A stretch of 64,000 nt of DNA from Rhodeus uyekii. Its lineage: Eukaryota > Chordata > Actinopteri > Cypriniformes > Acheilognathidae. Below are positions 29,741 through 42,250 of this stretch, one piece after another; position 1 is the stretch's first letter; each line of letters opens with the position of its first letter. The translations under genes were made by a program, and so were the position numbers. The stretch is taken from NCBI GenBank assembly GCA_037043235.1, contig JAWRVZ010000096.1:1917501-1981500 (forward strand), in the 5' to 3' direction. The notes under the pieces are model-generated. The model did no database searches and was not told where the DNA came from. It saw nothing but the letters and a program-made list of their open reading frames with translations.

Positions 29741-30279
29741 ATTCCCATCAGCTCAATCTGGATCTGAACACAGTGAATAAAAACCTCCGTCTGTCTGAGA
29801 ATAACAGAGTGATTACTTTCACTAGAACACATCAGCCGTATCCTGATCATCCAGACAGATTTGATCAGTGGTGGCAGGTGTTGTGTAGAGAGAGTGTGTG
29901 TGGACGCTGTTACTGGGAGATTGAGTGCAGTGGGAATAATGTCTGTTTATCAGTGTCATATAAGAGTATCAGCAGGAAGGGATCGGGTCATGAGTGTTTG
30001 TTTGGATATAATAATCATTCCTGGAGTTTGTTCTGCTCTTCCTCCAGTTACTCATTCATACACAATAATATAAACACTGTTCTCGCTGTAAATCCCATCA
30101 GGGGTAAAATAGGAGTGTATGTAGATCACAGTGCAGGAACTCTGTCCTTCTACAGCGTCTCTGACACAATGATCCTCATCACCACAGACTGCAGGGTGAG
30201 CACCCCCTGCTGGCCTCCTAACACCACTTCCAATATATTATCAATTATGAGTTTATGTACATTTGATCATAACACATGA
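29741..30279 (+). pseudogene. finTRIM PRY-SPRY (B30.2) exon, C-terminally truncated
   Basis: The exon begins after a consensus acceptor (TCTCTCCATCAG) in phase 1. It encodes a PRY (LNTVNKNLRLSENNRVITF, then YPDHPDRFDQW) and most of a SPRY domain (VLCRESVCGRCYWEIE, SYKSISRKG, FGYNNHSWSLFC, GVYVDHSAGTLSFYSVSD). The last strands of the domain, which normally end near a PGFWV motif, are replaced by about 30 unrelated residues before the stop, so the ligand-binding fold is probably incomplete. It is in the same orientation as the RING/B-box exon at 20,736 and probably its partner. It may be a decayed finTRIM, or a variant using exons not recognised here. Confidence 0.8.
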
Positions 30280-31940
30280 TTAAACGCGTGCACAAATCCT
30301 GCACACTACCTTGAGCTGATTTGCTACATAGTCTTGCCTCCTGTCTGAGTTTTTTAAGACGACCGTTATTTTTCCGTCATGTTTGTAACTTGACACCGCA
30401 GCCCAATGGCGCTGAATAGCAGATTTATCACTTTTATTCTGTTTTTCATTCAAAATAACCAGTGATATCCTGGATATGAAATAGACCCTTTTCCCAATGA
30501 CGTCAGAAAACTTCGTAGGTTTTAACTTTTTATATGATGTATTACCACACAGTTGTTTAGAATGACCTCCTCTTAATCAAATCTAACGGTCAAACCATTT
30601 TCATATTCTGATGTGATTCATTATTCCTCTTTACCTGTATCCATCTTTCAACAGTTTCCCACCCATCATGCCATGCATGGCACAGTTGACTTGTCGATGC
30701 TATTGTAGTGTTCCTTGTTGTTCAATACAATTTTTTTTTTTTATGTGGCAGTAAATTGCTTTTATAACCTTCATGGCCTTATGGTAATGCTCCATATTGG
30801 AATGTTTATAATGTGTTTGATCTGCACAATATTGTTATATGTTTGCAGTGTTTACACCGAACCCAAATATGTTCAGTCAATGACTGAAATTGTGTTCAAT
30901 AAACATCATACATTTGTGATAATCTGTTGCCCTCAATATTTTTATGTAATGTTGAATTACATTTCCTGTTTCCATGTTTCCTGTTGTCAAAATTCTACAA
31001 AAATGACAAAGAAGTTTGTTTGAAACCTTTGCCAATTTATTAATAAAACAACTCACATGTACAGAAGTATTCACAGTCATTGCCAAGACGCTCAGCTTGA
31101 TCCTGAAGTCACTCTTACTGCCATATGCATTGTACAGTGTACATTTCACAACGGTATACGCACGATTCTTGGACTTCTTTGGTACTGGTTTGTATCCTTT
31201 ATCAAGTTTAGAACGTGTTGTAAGCGAAAATGTGTCTGAAAGTCGCTGTACATCATAGACGCATGAAAGTTGAAAACGGAAAACGTCATGTGAAAAGGGT
31301 CTATATATGAGTGAAAGTGTTTTGTCGTTTATACCCTTATTTGTATATTGCCCGTGTATTATAAGTGTATGGGAGAATATTTTGATAGTTTAAAGATAGT
31401 TTATATTTTGATAGTAAAAGTGACATTATTGTTTATTCTGTGAAATACAATTATAAACAATTAAGTTATAATTAATTAAAAAATAAATAAATGTGGCATT
31501 AAAAGTAATTATATTCACATATTAATATTTTATTCACAATTGAATCTTTCATTTATTGAGTCTGACTGTATAAAAGTTCATATGGTAGTTTTTGAGAAAT
31601 TAAACTCAAATTATGTTAAAGCACATTAATATTTACTGGATATTTACAGTTTTTTCCAATTGCTTACACACGTTTTCAAAGCTAAGTCTCCTTTTTTCAA
31701 AACTCTACACACAATTCTCAAAACTGCACACACAAAATGCAAAATGCCTCACATCTCCTTCAAAAATGCAACACTGCATTCAAAATGCCATAAACGCATG
31801 TCAGAATGAAGCATTTGCATCAAATGGCAAACACTTCTTTCACAATAATACATTTTTGGATATACCATTTAAACACTGCTGCTCTAAAACTCTTTGGTCT
31901 TTCATAGGCTTATATCTACATTTCAATACAATGTACAGTG
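30280..31940. other. spacer with TIR element and MITE end
   Basis: AT-rich sequence downstream of the SPRY exon, with no coding gene. It contains the TIR element at 30,482-31,304. At about 31,646 it holds CAGTTTTTTCCAATTGCTTA, a left end like that of the MITE at 5,482 without a clear right end, followed by CAAAACT-rich sequence. Confidence 0.5.
30482..31304. mobile_element. non-autonomous TIR element (TAGACCCTTTTC termini)
   Basis: The left end TAGACCCTTTTCCCAATGAC and the complement of the right end, TAGACCCTTTTCACATGACG, are imperfect inverted repeats. The interior of about 0.8 kb has no transposase. A TA-rich target is possible but no clear duplication could be fixed. The superfamily is not assigned. 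Confidence 0.6.
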
Positions 31941-33265
31941 AAAGTAATCTGGGTAACAAGTGCACCGGAAACGCCAATGCAATGCAACGCCAACGGAGTT
32001 AAACTCGTTAAACTGCAGCATGGCCGGCTTGGGGAGCAGCGGCCTAACAACTCTAAAGCAAGAGAGCCTCGTGAAAAAACAAAATAAAAATAAAATGGTC
32101 TCAGAATCACCACAGAAATGACATCCCTCCCCTACCAAAGATTGAACCGTGCTGTGTCTGTTCGTAGCTAATATCCCATATACAATCCAGCATTGAAGAT
32201 CTCCTATTCTCTTTTCAATGGGTCTTTTGTAAAGGAACCTCCAGCTTCCTCTCAGGGAAGATTCTGATTCCAACACTGAAGTCCATTTAGTTCCCTTGAA
32301 GTCTTTACTTTTTTATTGTTGAACGTTTTTTTACACACACTCTAAAGGGTCTTTCTGGTAAGAGTGCTAAAACAACTAAACTCTGAAATTTTTCTCCGGA
32401 TCCTCATCCTTTAAGGAGATTTTAAAGTCAGGGAAAAAATACGGGTCTTTACAGGTTTTAACAGCAGTAACGTTTAAAAAGGCTCTCGCTGTTCTTGGGA
32501 CTACCGACTCGAATTCATCAAGCAACTGTTGAGTGGTCCACTTTATCAGCCAGTTCTTTTGCCTCCATCCTCATCCTCTTCCTCATCCTCTCCATTCACG
32601 TCCTCTTCTGAGATCGGATAACTTTGATATTCCAGCACTAGTCAGTGCAACTCTGAGACCATCAGAGTACAAACAAACAGTGTGTAAAAGATCATTAAAG
32701 AATAAGGGCTCTTCTAGGATCCAGGCATCAGGACTCTCCCATTCTCTGGAAAGATTAAAAGTCTGCCATAGTTACAATATATTTCTATAAAAAGGTATAA
32801 GTCCTTCGTGTGAAGTTCCTTTTAAATTCATTACAAACAGTTGCTGATCCAAGACCATTCTTCCAGTGTTGTGTAACAGGGCACATGCAACGTCCATCCA
32901 CAAATGCGGCTGATGATAGAGAAGGCCTGAACAGCCATCAAGTGAAAGGTTGCTAATCTTGCCTTTATATCGATGAGTCCTTGTCCACCTTCATGCACCA
33001 CCAAATGGAGCATCGCTGGCTTTAGCCAATGCTGTCCTGACCAGAAAATGTCCACAAGCATTGTTTGTATTTCTGTAATTAAAACCATTGGTGGATCAAG
33101 GATCATAAACTTATGCCAGAGTGTTGAAACAATTAAATTGTTGGCGATCAGCACTCTTCTTCTATATGATAGCTGGGGTAGCAACCATTTCCATTTAGAC
33201 AACTTGACACAGACCTTTTCTACCAATCCTTCCCAGTTTTTCTTTTCGAAGTCATCACTACCAAG
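31940..33265 (-). pseudogene. LINE ORF2, C-terminal part (L1/Tx1-like)
   Basis: The minus strand encodes the region after the RT domain of an L1/Tx1-like non-LTR retrotransposon: WLLPQLSYRRRVLIANN, STLWHKFMIL, DIFWSGQHWLKPA and VHEGGQGLIDI. Further down is a terminal Cys-His motif (GEGCHFCGDSETILFLF). Several stops and frame changes make it inactive. Its upstream half resumes at 62,677; the two halves are separated by the hAT insertion, and the 8-bp CTACCAAG at 33,258-33,265 is the duplicated site. Confidence 0.8.
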
Positions 33266-34288
33266 CAGGGGCGATTCTAGGATTTTGATTTTAGGGGGGC
33301 TCAGCCCCCAATAAGGGTATGATTAAAAAAATATGATTTGACTATTAGGGTAGGGTGGTATGCTACTAACCTTACTGCAATCCACTATTCCATTGTATTC
33401 CCTTTATTTCATATATGGGAGTAGGAGTACTGACTGAGCCATATACAACACTGTAATAAAAAAATAATTATTGGATGTGACCACTAGAAAATAGGGAATG
33501 TTATCAATTTGCCACTTCAATAAATCAAGTACAAAACTAGTATAAATAGTATAAATCAAGAAAATCTAAAATCCCTTTACTCTACGCTTACTCTAATTTA
33601 TGTATCATGACACTCCTCCCGATTCATTATTACTTAATACAAAACTATATTTAATAATACAAAACAAAATAACTCCACATTCTCTCTCTGGATCATATAG
33701 TGCTTTCAGACAATGTGTGTCATTTCTGTGCATGGCTGCATAATGTAATGTCAAAATACATTATAATATGTCTGTAATTGTAAAAAGTAAATTAAAATAA
33801 ATCATGATCGTTTTCTGAATCTAAAGTATGTTTTCATGGGTGTTAATCACTTCATTTTTGTAGGAATAAAAAACAACTATCACCCAAGGGCTGAAGGTGA
33901 ACGCAGCGAAACGTATTGGTATTGGATGAGAAACCGAGCCGTCTCGTGTGCTCCCAATACTCCAGTAACATTACATTATGTAAACTGCAATGCATTTATG
34001 ACAGAGAACTGCACCGATGCAGGTGTAATATCATAGCATTAGCAATCTATCAATAAATGCACGCACACACGACACACACCTTGATGTTCACTCTGCTCGG
34101 CGCCCCTGCAGATTGAAAAATGCGCTAAAACCAAGCAGACTCAGATAAGGGGAGGAGCCGAAACTTGACGCAGCTTGCCGCCGTTTCAAATGAGTTTTTT
34201 TAAAGGGGACTGAAGCGATCAAAAATGTATTAATCAAATATATTTTTTTAGGGGGGCTGGGCAGAAGTTTAGGGGGGCTGAAGCCCCC

Positions 34289-34742
34289 TGTAAATGACCT
34301 TTCCCTTTAAATTTAATTTGCTCTGTGTCACCACTAGAGGGAGAAAGGTATATAAGTAAATTCTCATTTGCTTTTGAGCTAACATCAGCTTAGTAACCCT
34401 TTGGTGAGCAGAGCGAGGTATGTTTAGTTTGTTTCCTGTATTTCTTTGGTAAGATTTAATTTATGTTAAATGTGTAAGCTAATGTATTGAATGTTTGTTT
34501 ATATTGTGAGTGTTGTTTGAGTTTCTATTTGATTGTTTTGTTTTTTGATATGTTTTCTTTGTAGTTTTACGGTGCCATGGGGTGCCATGTGCTGTGACTC
34601 TGTTAGCATGATGCTACATGCTGCTAACTTCATGAGAATTGAGATGACGAACACTAGAGCATTTGACATCTAAGAAACAATAAATCAAGCGCACCTGTCA
34701 GAAATTCTCTGCCTCATTTTTCGACACCAAAGGGCCGCTACA
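34289..34742 (+). repeat. BEL/Pao 5' LTR
   Basis: This 454-bp LTR has TG...CA ends, a TATATAAG box-like sequence about 60 bases in and an AATAAA near its 3' end (about 34,679). It differs from the 3' LTR at a handful of sites by eye, including two small indels. Confidence 0.92.
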
Positions 34743-35280
34743 GTAAAACTCGCTGCTACACACAACGTTTCATCGCAAGTGGGATTCAACGCTGCAGCCA
34801 AAGTTTTGATTGTGTCATCCCAGCGTGTCAGCAAGGGATTGATTCCACGCAAGGATTGCGACATCATACAGCCAATTTGGAGTGACTTTTATTCATGAAA
34901 GGTGGATGCAATTCAACGTTGTTGTTACGGACTTACAGGTACAAAGAATGAACTTTGATAAAGTGAAGTTTTATAATATAAGAGATTTGCAGTTTGTAAA
35001 AAATTTCTGAATTTTATATTGAGTTTATAAACGATGGGTGATTTGTTTCATCAGTTTGAAATTATGGACTTGAGTGTTTGCACAAAGTATGACTACCATA
35101 GCTCAACGCTGGGTTTATATTTGTGGTATGTATAACAAATAAGTGAAGGGCTGAATGTCGATTTTATAATTGTTGCATATACGATTTGACTTTATTTCTG
35201 TTTGCTAATATATTTGGTTGTCTAAATTATAGATTGTCTGATGTGAGTAAGCTATTGCTCTAAGTTTGTAGACAGACAAA

Positions 35281-37000
35281 ATGGAAGACACAGGTGAGCA
35301 AACGGTAGCACAAGCAAGTCAAAAGTCAGTTCCTGATAAGGCTTTAGATGGTTCTACAGGAATGCAACAGGTTAGATCAAGATCAAGTTCTCGAAAAAGA
35401 AATCGAACAGAAAAAGGCCTAGAAATGCATAAACTGGAGGCAAAAAAGCATGAGAAAGCTTTTAACAAGGCTTATGACTCCTGGAAGCAGACCGCTAAGG
35501 AAACTAGGTCTAAATTGAAAGCTTTATGCACAGGTGAAGAACTTGAAAGTATTTTAAAGGACATTCAAACTAGACACGATATAGTTACCCAGCATTATGC
35601 TCCCTTACTGCGCAATTAAACTACCACGCCAGAGATTATCAATAGAGTAGATGTTTGTGCCACATTGACTGCAGAAATTTGTGATTTGGTAAGCAAACGA
35701 ATTGAAACTGTTGATGAGATTCATAACAAAGAAGTTGTGAAAGAAAGAGTAAGGCAGATATTAAATAAAGATGAGTATGAATCTATCTTTGGTCTCACCA
35801 TTACAAATACTATCAGCTCAGAATCATCTCAGACTTCAGAAAGTTTAGCAACTTCAGAGACCTCTTCCAAAGCTTCCAGTAAACGAGCTGATGCAGAAGC
35901 TGACCTTGCAGCCAAAGTAGAACAAGTGAAGGCTATGCAAGAAATTCACAATCAGCAAGCCCGATTGCGCAAGATGGAAAATGACTGGAAGCTGAATGAA
36001 GCAAGAATGCAAGCAGAGATGAAACAGAAAGAAGAGGAGATGCACCTAAGACTCGAGACAGAAAGGACAAAGTTGCAGATGCTCCAAGCAGAAAAGGAAG
36101 TCAAGGTAGCTGCAGCTCGAGTCAAGGCCTATAACAACTGTGAGAGCAATCATGAAGATGAGGAGGAGAGAGGTAATGCAACTCGGTCGGGACATGGAAA
36201 GGCCGACAAGAAAATCCAGCTGAATCCTGAGATACAGTCATTCCATTCTCAACAAGTGCCTTATAACGTGAAGACCGCTCAAGAGACTGAGAACATTGCA
36301 CAAGTGTTAGCAAACTCGCTTAGTATAAGTCGATTACCTGTTCCAGAGCCAACAACTTTCACTGGTGATCCCTTGAAGTTTATTGATTGGAAAATGTCCT
36401 TCACTGCACTTATTGATCATAAATTAATTCCAGCAAGTGAGAAGATGTTCTACCTGAAAACCTATCTTGCTGGAGAAGCTCGTAAAGCTGTGGAAGGTTT
36501 CTTTTATAGAAATTCTGAAGATGTATATCAAGGTGCCTGGAAGGTCCTTGAGGAGAGGTATGGAAATCCATTCATTGTTCAGAGAGCCTTTCGAGAAAAA
36601 CTCATGAGGTGGCCCAAGGTGGGAGTAAATGATTCTCTTTCTTTGCGAGAGTTCACAGACTTTCTACAAAGCTGTGTTGAGGCTATTCCACATGTCAAAG
36701 GTTTGGCTATCTTGAATGATTGTGAGGAAAACTATAAACTACTCAAGAAATTACCAGAGTGGATTGTACGCAAATGGAACAAAATTGTGGTTGAGGAGTT
36801 GGACATGACTGGTGAGTTTCCAAGCTTTAAGCGATTTGCAGAGTTCTTGCAGAAGGAATCGAAGATGGCTTGCTGTCCTTTCACTTCTCCACTTCTGATG
36901 AGTTCTAAAGTTTCAGATGAGAGATTTCCCAAAAGATCCAAAGCCTTTAACACAAAGGCTCAAGTTAAAGATTCAACAAGGCTAGAATTCAAGATGACAT
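35281..37000 (+). pseudogene. BEL/Pao gag, 5' part
   Basis: A basic, Lys/Glu-rich N-terminal region opens at the ATG at 35281, and an in-frame TAA occurs at 35617-35619. The same frame continues to 37,000. It contains a long Glu/Lys/Gln-rich coiled coil (about 35,900-36,130) and a capsid-like part with LPVPEPTTFTGDPLKFIDWK, YLAGEARKAVEGF and FREKLMRWP. The frame is cut at ACAT (36,997-37,000) by the second LTR element. It resumes in the same phase after the duplicated ACAT at 58,048-58,051, immediately at the zinc knuckles. Breaks: one stop and one insertion. Confidence 0.85.
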
Positions 37001-38456
37001 TGTAGAGTATGGACGGTGCTCATGAAGGATCGATCAAGATTCATTCTTTGATTGAAAAAAGTGATTCGACAGGATCGGCTCCGTAGAGTCTGTGACCTGA
37101 CAGTTTAAGACTTCTGGAATACAAACCATTCTCACTCACCCTCGCTCTCCTCTGCATTTCAAAGGATGCCATCGTAAAACAGCCCCCACACACAAACACA
37201 CACATACATACCAAGAACACAAAGAACTGTGCCATGTGACTTTAAACTTAGTTACTTTCCATTTTTAGATGTGTTGTGTTTTACCTATATCTATGCATGT
37301 TGTTTTATTATGACCATTTTAGGTGTGTGTGTAGTTTAGTGGCTTATAATCAGTAATTACCTATACATAACCAGGCCAATCTTCATGTTGCCTTCGTGTT
37401 AAGAGGTAATATAGCCACGAATGGTCTTAAAATCTTTGTCTTTCAATTTGCAGACCGTCTAGGTTTGTTTCACTGTGCTAGGATGCATCAGACTCTTTCT
37501 TTTATTCCAAAACCCAAAGGTCTACATTCTCAAAGTGGGCCATAAAACATGCTAATCGCAACAGACCAAGGACAAAGGGGAGTTTCCCGCTTCTCAGTTC
37601 CTTCACTCTGATTGGCTGTCCCAACTCTTACAGGCGTGCTTTGTTTATTCCTTTATAAGCACCCGTAGGCCAAGGATCAACCTCTCTCTCTTCCAGCCCC
37701 TTCTTCCTGTTCCTTTTCCTCCTCTGGCGCGGATTCTTGGATCCAGCGCCATTTTCCACAAAGGACATTACAAACAAAGAACCATAATTTGAACTTACCG
37801 CGGACTCCAACGGACCCGCCCAGCAAGACGCAAACCACGGACCAGATCGGAATTCACACGCACGTATTCCGACCAGCCACAGAAAGAAACACATGCAAGT
37901 AGCCTACCCTCGTTAGAGAGTTTTTGAGTTTATACCAATAAGTTGGTCTGATTCCTTGCTTGTTCTCAAATAGGTTATTGTCTGTAATACTACCTTCCTT
38001 TGTCTCTCCTACTCTCCCTCTCTTATTCTCTCTTCTTCCCTTTTTCAATTAATCTGTGTATGTTTGTCTATTGTTTGTTGATTATTAAAATATATATATT
38101 CACACGTGATTGCCTCTGAATTGCTCAACCATAAGTCACTTTAATGGTGACCGATCCTTGTTACAAATTAATGGAAAGATCTTTCTTTGTGGCCAAAAGA
38201 AACCTTTCTTTTTTTTATAGAGTTTATAAGGTCAATATTTGCTGGACAAATTATCCGTCCTTTGAACTCTTTTCTAGAATTAAAGAAAATTCTACAAGCC
38301 GAATCAAGCCATAGATATTAATAATCGTTATAATCCGTTATAATTAACTGTTAATATCCAAATTCCCCTTTGTGCAGATTTATGTGTGTTTGATCATAAA
38401 ACGATTAAACGCACCCATAGATCCGCACCATTTCCCTTAGGCTTAGAATCGCTACA
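37001..38456 (+). repeat. 5' LTR of the 37-58 kb retroelement
   Basis: This 1,456-bp LTR has TG...CA ends and includes a GTTTATTCCTTTATAAGC TATA-like region at about 37,639-37,656. It is followed by TATAATGGTGGAGAATC (primer-binding region). The stretch 38,457-40,282 is a long leader with no supported ORF; TCTCTCGTCAACAG at about 40,340-40,353 could be a splice acceptor just before the likely gag start. Confidence 0.9.
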
Positions 38457-40282
38457 TATAATGGTGGAGAATCAGCGGGCACCGTTTTAAACTTGTGTTT
38501 GAGCAAACTCAGTCCAGTCTAAGTGTGTGTATATATGTTTTGTTGTAACGCGCGTCGCGTGAGGTGAGTGCCGCCGAGCAACTCACTCCGCCTAAACCTA
38601 ATGAGCTCATATTTCTGAACCCCGGTTTTGTTAACTTGTCTATTTGTCTATCATTTAGCCTTTGTTAACAAGTAAATCCGTTAAAAACTGCAGTCACATA
38701 TTAAAATCGCATCAGCAGAGACGAAGAAATCTCTTTGCAGAGCATTTTAATATTTGTTTACACCTCAGCAAAAACGAAGAAATCTTTTTGTAGAGCGTTG
38801 TTATATCCCTGTTGGACGAAGAAATCTCCTCAGTGGATAACGTTTGATCCGAGCGAGTCTCCTCCGATCAACCTTGTATAGGCCTTTATTGTGTCGCTAC
38901 TCATTCATCGCATGTCCGATGCTTTGTAACTAAGCGCATTTGCTCCGTTTGAGCCTGCGTGAAGTAATTACCCACGCGCGCTCAGGCAGATCAGACAAAG
39001 ATAGTCGCGCTGCGACAGTTTTGTGTGATCTGAGCCAGGAGTCAGGTAAAAGCTCTGATCCAGCTTAAAACCTTTAAAAACGACAGCGAAGAAACCCTGT
39101 TCGTTCATGTTTGTGCGTTAATGGTAGTGAAAGGTTCATGCCAGGCACTTCCTCGATCCGCCGTGATCAAAAGAGAAACCAAAAGTTATATATAGAGAGA
39201 TATATTGTATGCGTGATTATTTTGCAGCTTCAATGAACCATTGAACCCGCCCAAAATTCAAATCACGAGCGTTGGGATTGGCGCTGCTTCTCTGACCAAA
39301 CAGAGCGCAGGCCCTCCTCCCCACGTCATCGTCGCAGCGAACTCGATATCGCCACCTGGTGGACATTATTCGTAGTGCGGCTTCTCCTCTTTGTTTTCCC
39401 TCTCAATTTTCCTGAAGGTTAATCCTAACTTTCCCTTTTGCTGTTTTAGTTCTGCCCAGAACTGTAATTTTCACTGTTACTGTTATTTGACACTCTCTGT
39501 CTCTACGACTCTTCACACTTATTTAAATTTATGTTAAACAAGTTTAACTTAAATTAAAATAAAGTTGTATCAGTGTCACCACAGGCATTCAATGATTAAC
39601 ACGCCCCCTGGAGGTCATGCTCAGATCTTTCCTCCCATGGCTTTCCTTTGAAGTGTTATTTCTGCTCAAGTGCCTATTTATTGTAACAGCAAATTCCCAA
39701 AATTATACAGGTACCTTGGCACCTGGTTATTTGAAATTCGGTTTAAACTAAGTTTAAATTCAACATTTTCAAATTCACATTGAGTGCCTTTGGGGCTTTC
39801 CCCCCTCTAAGCACCCAGTCTCCCTAAGGGTTATTACTCGACAGCGCCACCGCCCTGTCGGGTCCGCAATAACACCTAGTGGCGAAGCTTAGAGTTTCTC
39901 CTCCCCTCTTATCATTTCCTGTTGCTATGTTTTGATTTTTAATTTTCTTTTTAATCCTTGCATTCTATTTTTTTTCCCACTTATTTTTGTTTTACTCTTC
40001 CCCTTTAATACTTTTGTTGTTTTATCCTGCCCTGTGTACCTCACTGTCGTGTTGTGTTTCTTTCAGTTCACATACAGACAGAACCTGTGTGAGCAAGCAA
40101 GGAAAGCTAAATATTAGATTGGAACCCAGCCGCCAGAGTCATCACACGACCCAATAGGCTGTCGCCGTCAAAATCTTTATTTAGGCTTGGCACTCACCAA
40201 GAGTCACGGCCAAAGATATTAAGTATCTGGACCGTAGCTAACTAACAGTCTACACTGTTAGCCCCAAATTTGTACTTGAAAC

Positions 40283-42250
40283 GTGCAAAATTTTAGCTCT
40301 AAATTCTGCAAGGACTTGCATTGTTTCTTTTGTGCTGTGTTCTCTCGTCAACAGTACGCCAAGATGTCCTGTGCATCCAGCCCTGCCGCCCACTGGGACA
40401 ACCTCGAGACCTGGCTGTCTGCTATGACCCATGAGTTCCTGCCAGGAGTCACCGGCGACCTACAGCAGCTGAGCAGAGAACAGCTGGACGACGATCTGAA
40501 CAGGCTAACGACCCATGATCCCACACAGAGCTACAATCGCAAAGAATGGGCCAAGATCATCGGGAGGCTCGCTCACAATCTGATCGTCCAGACACGGCTC
40601 AGCGAGAATAACAACATCCAGCTGGAGCCGGAGACAACAGCACTCAAACTTCAGGCTGAGGAGGCCCGGAGGAACCAGGCTGACGCCCAGACTCGTCTAG
40701 ATCAGCTACTCGTCGAGGCTCAGGAACGGCACAGTGGAGCGGATGAGACCGACACAGAGCTACAAGACAAAGTTGAGAGACTTCAAAATGCACTAAGAGA
40801 ACTTCGTGCTGACACCGAGAAGTTGGAGAAAGACCACAGAGAGGACTTAAATGAACAGCTCCAACAAAGCGAAGCTCTCCTGATCAGAGCTAGAAATGAA
40901 CTAAAAGAGAAGGATGCTGAGGTCAGAGCTTGCAAAAAGCACCTGCAACTGGCCAGAACCGAAATCCTTGCTCTAGCACATGAAAGAGACAATCTTAAAG
41001 ATGAACTTGACAATGCTCACAGTGAACTCAGACATTCCTACAAGCTGTACAGCAAGCAGCTAGGGGAAATGCACAACACAGTGTTTCCCCTGGACAGTAG
41101 GTCAAGACCTCCGAGTCAAGAGTTCCTTGTTCCCAAGGGGGGTGCTAGCCCACAGTTCAAAGTGTTACCAGCCAGCTTCCCAGAACCCCGTTCAGCAGCA
41201 AAGGGGTGGGAACCTTCCCAAGACATTCCTGCCGCCAGGCACGGCAGCGCGCACAAAGAACTTGACAAGCTGGCCAGAAACATCCCCACTTTCACCCCAA
41301 GCCCTGCAGGAGGACACGACGTGCATGCCTATCTGCAGGATATAGACTTTGTCTTACAAACTGTGCACAATGTGACAACATGGGACAGATTGTATTTGCT
41401 TCGAATCACATCAAGCCGGGATGTACGCAGCTTCTTGGATCGACAACCAGAAACTGTCAAAACCAACTATCAACAGCTGCGACAGGCTTTGATTCAAGAG
41501 TTCTCTGATCCTGAGTCAGACAACGGGTTCTTCGCTGCTATGGACCTTACACAGGGCCGAGCAGAAACCCCGCAAGCATACTACAATCGACTGCGACAGA
41601 CCTACTTCGGAGCACGGAACGAGCCTGGAATGGAGGAGGATCTGAACTTCAAAATTCTGTTCCTCCGAAATCTGCATCACACAGTGAGTCAACATCTAGG
41701 AGTTCTGGTCTGTCCCCGCAGCATGCCCATCCAACAGCTGCGGGACCTCGCCCATAAAGCTTACACCAAGCAAAAGACTGTCACTGAAAAGACTGTAAAA
41801 AACCCAACAGTCTACCCTGTCTTCTATCACAGCGCTGAACTGTCACTAGAGGGTGCCCAGCAACACCACAACAGTGGGCACCCAAACAGAGAGTCAAGAT
41901 CGTTTCCAGCCAGCAGAGGGCGCCATAACTACAATGGTGCCCGTCCCATGCACCAGCCCAGACACTCTGAAAGATTCTGGGACAAGCCACGTCCACCCCA
42001 CAACACAAAGGGTGGAGCCACGTGGGATGGTAGCCGATGGCCCAGAAACGACCGACACTCATCGAACGGTGCGTACAGCCCAAAGAGTCACCGGCGAAAT
42101 GGCTCTCGACAGGGCCCAAACAAGACCAAGTCCAAGTTTGTTCCAGAACAGAAAGGTGCAACTATGTCTGAAACAGCTGAGATCCTGAAGATTCTAAGAG
42201 AACTTGTCAACAGGACACCTCAAAAGGACGACATGTCAGACCACGCATGA
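40283..42250 (+). CDS. gag polyprotein with long coiled coil
   Basis: The open frame is 655 codons; the ATG at 40364 (MSCASSPAAHWDN) is the more likely start because a splice-acceptor-like CAACAG sits just before it. The N-terminal 80 residues are globular and Trp-containing. Residues about 110-260 form a strongly predicted coiled coil (heptads rich in Leu, Glu, Lys, Arg). A capsid-like domain follows, with HDVHAYLQDIDFVLQTV, WDRLYLLRITSS, LRQALIQEFSDPES and a QAYYNRLRQTYFG segment. The C-terminus is basic and rich in Arg, Asn, His and Pro, with no CCHC knuckle. The stop is TGA followed by CTAG, and pol continues in the same frame. Which clade it belongs to is uncertain; Ty3/gypsy or an endogenous-retrovirus-like fish lineage are both possible. 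Confidence 0.8.
   Translation: MQNFSSKFCKDLHCFFCAVFSRQQYAKMSCASSPAAHWDNLETWLSAMTHEFLPGVTGDLQQLSREQLDDDLNRLTTHDPTQSYNRKEWAKIIGRLAHNLIVQTRLSENNNIQLEPETTALKLQAEEARRNQADAQTRLDQLLVEAQERHSGADETDTELQDKVERLQNALRELRADTEKLEKDHREDLNEQLQQSEALLIRARNELKEKDAEVRACKKHLQLARTEILALAHERDNLKDELDNAHSELRHSYKLYSKQLGEMHNTVFPLDSRSRPPSQEFLVPKGGASPQFKVLPASFPEPRSAAKGWEPSQDIPAARHGSAHKELDKLARNIPTFTPSPAGGHDVHAYLQDIDFVLQTVHNVTTWDRLYLLRITSSRDVRSFLDRQPETVKTNYQQLRQALIQEFSDPESDNGFFAAMDLTQGRAETPQAYYNRLRQTYFGARNEPGMEEDLNFKILFLRNLHHTVSQHLGVLVCPRSMPIQQLRDLAHKAYTKQKTVTEKTVKNPTVYPVFYHSAELSLEGAQQHHNSGHPNRESRSFPASRGRHNYNGARPMHQPRHSERFWDKPRPPHNTKGGATWDGSRWPRNDRHSSNGAYSPKSHRRNGSRQGPNKTKSKFVPEQKGATMSETAEILKILRELVNRTPQKDDMSDHA

Noticed and set aside
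33836..34036. Possible hAT transposase fragment
   Set aside because: The short frame lacks hAT catalytic or dimerisation motifs; the element appears non-autonomous.
37628..38048. Minus-strand ORFs in the LTRs (also at 47,335-47,755)
   Set aside because: Present in both LTRs only because the LTRs are copies; no recognisable protein and wrong orientation for the element.
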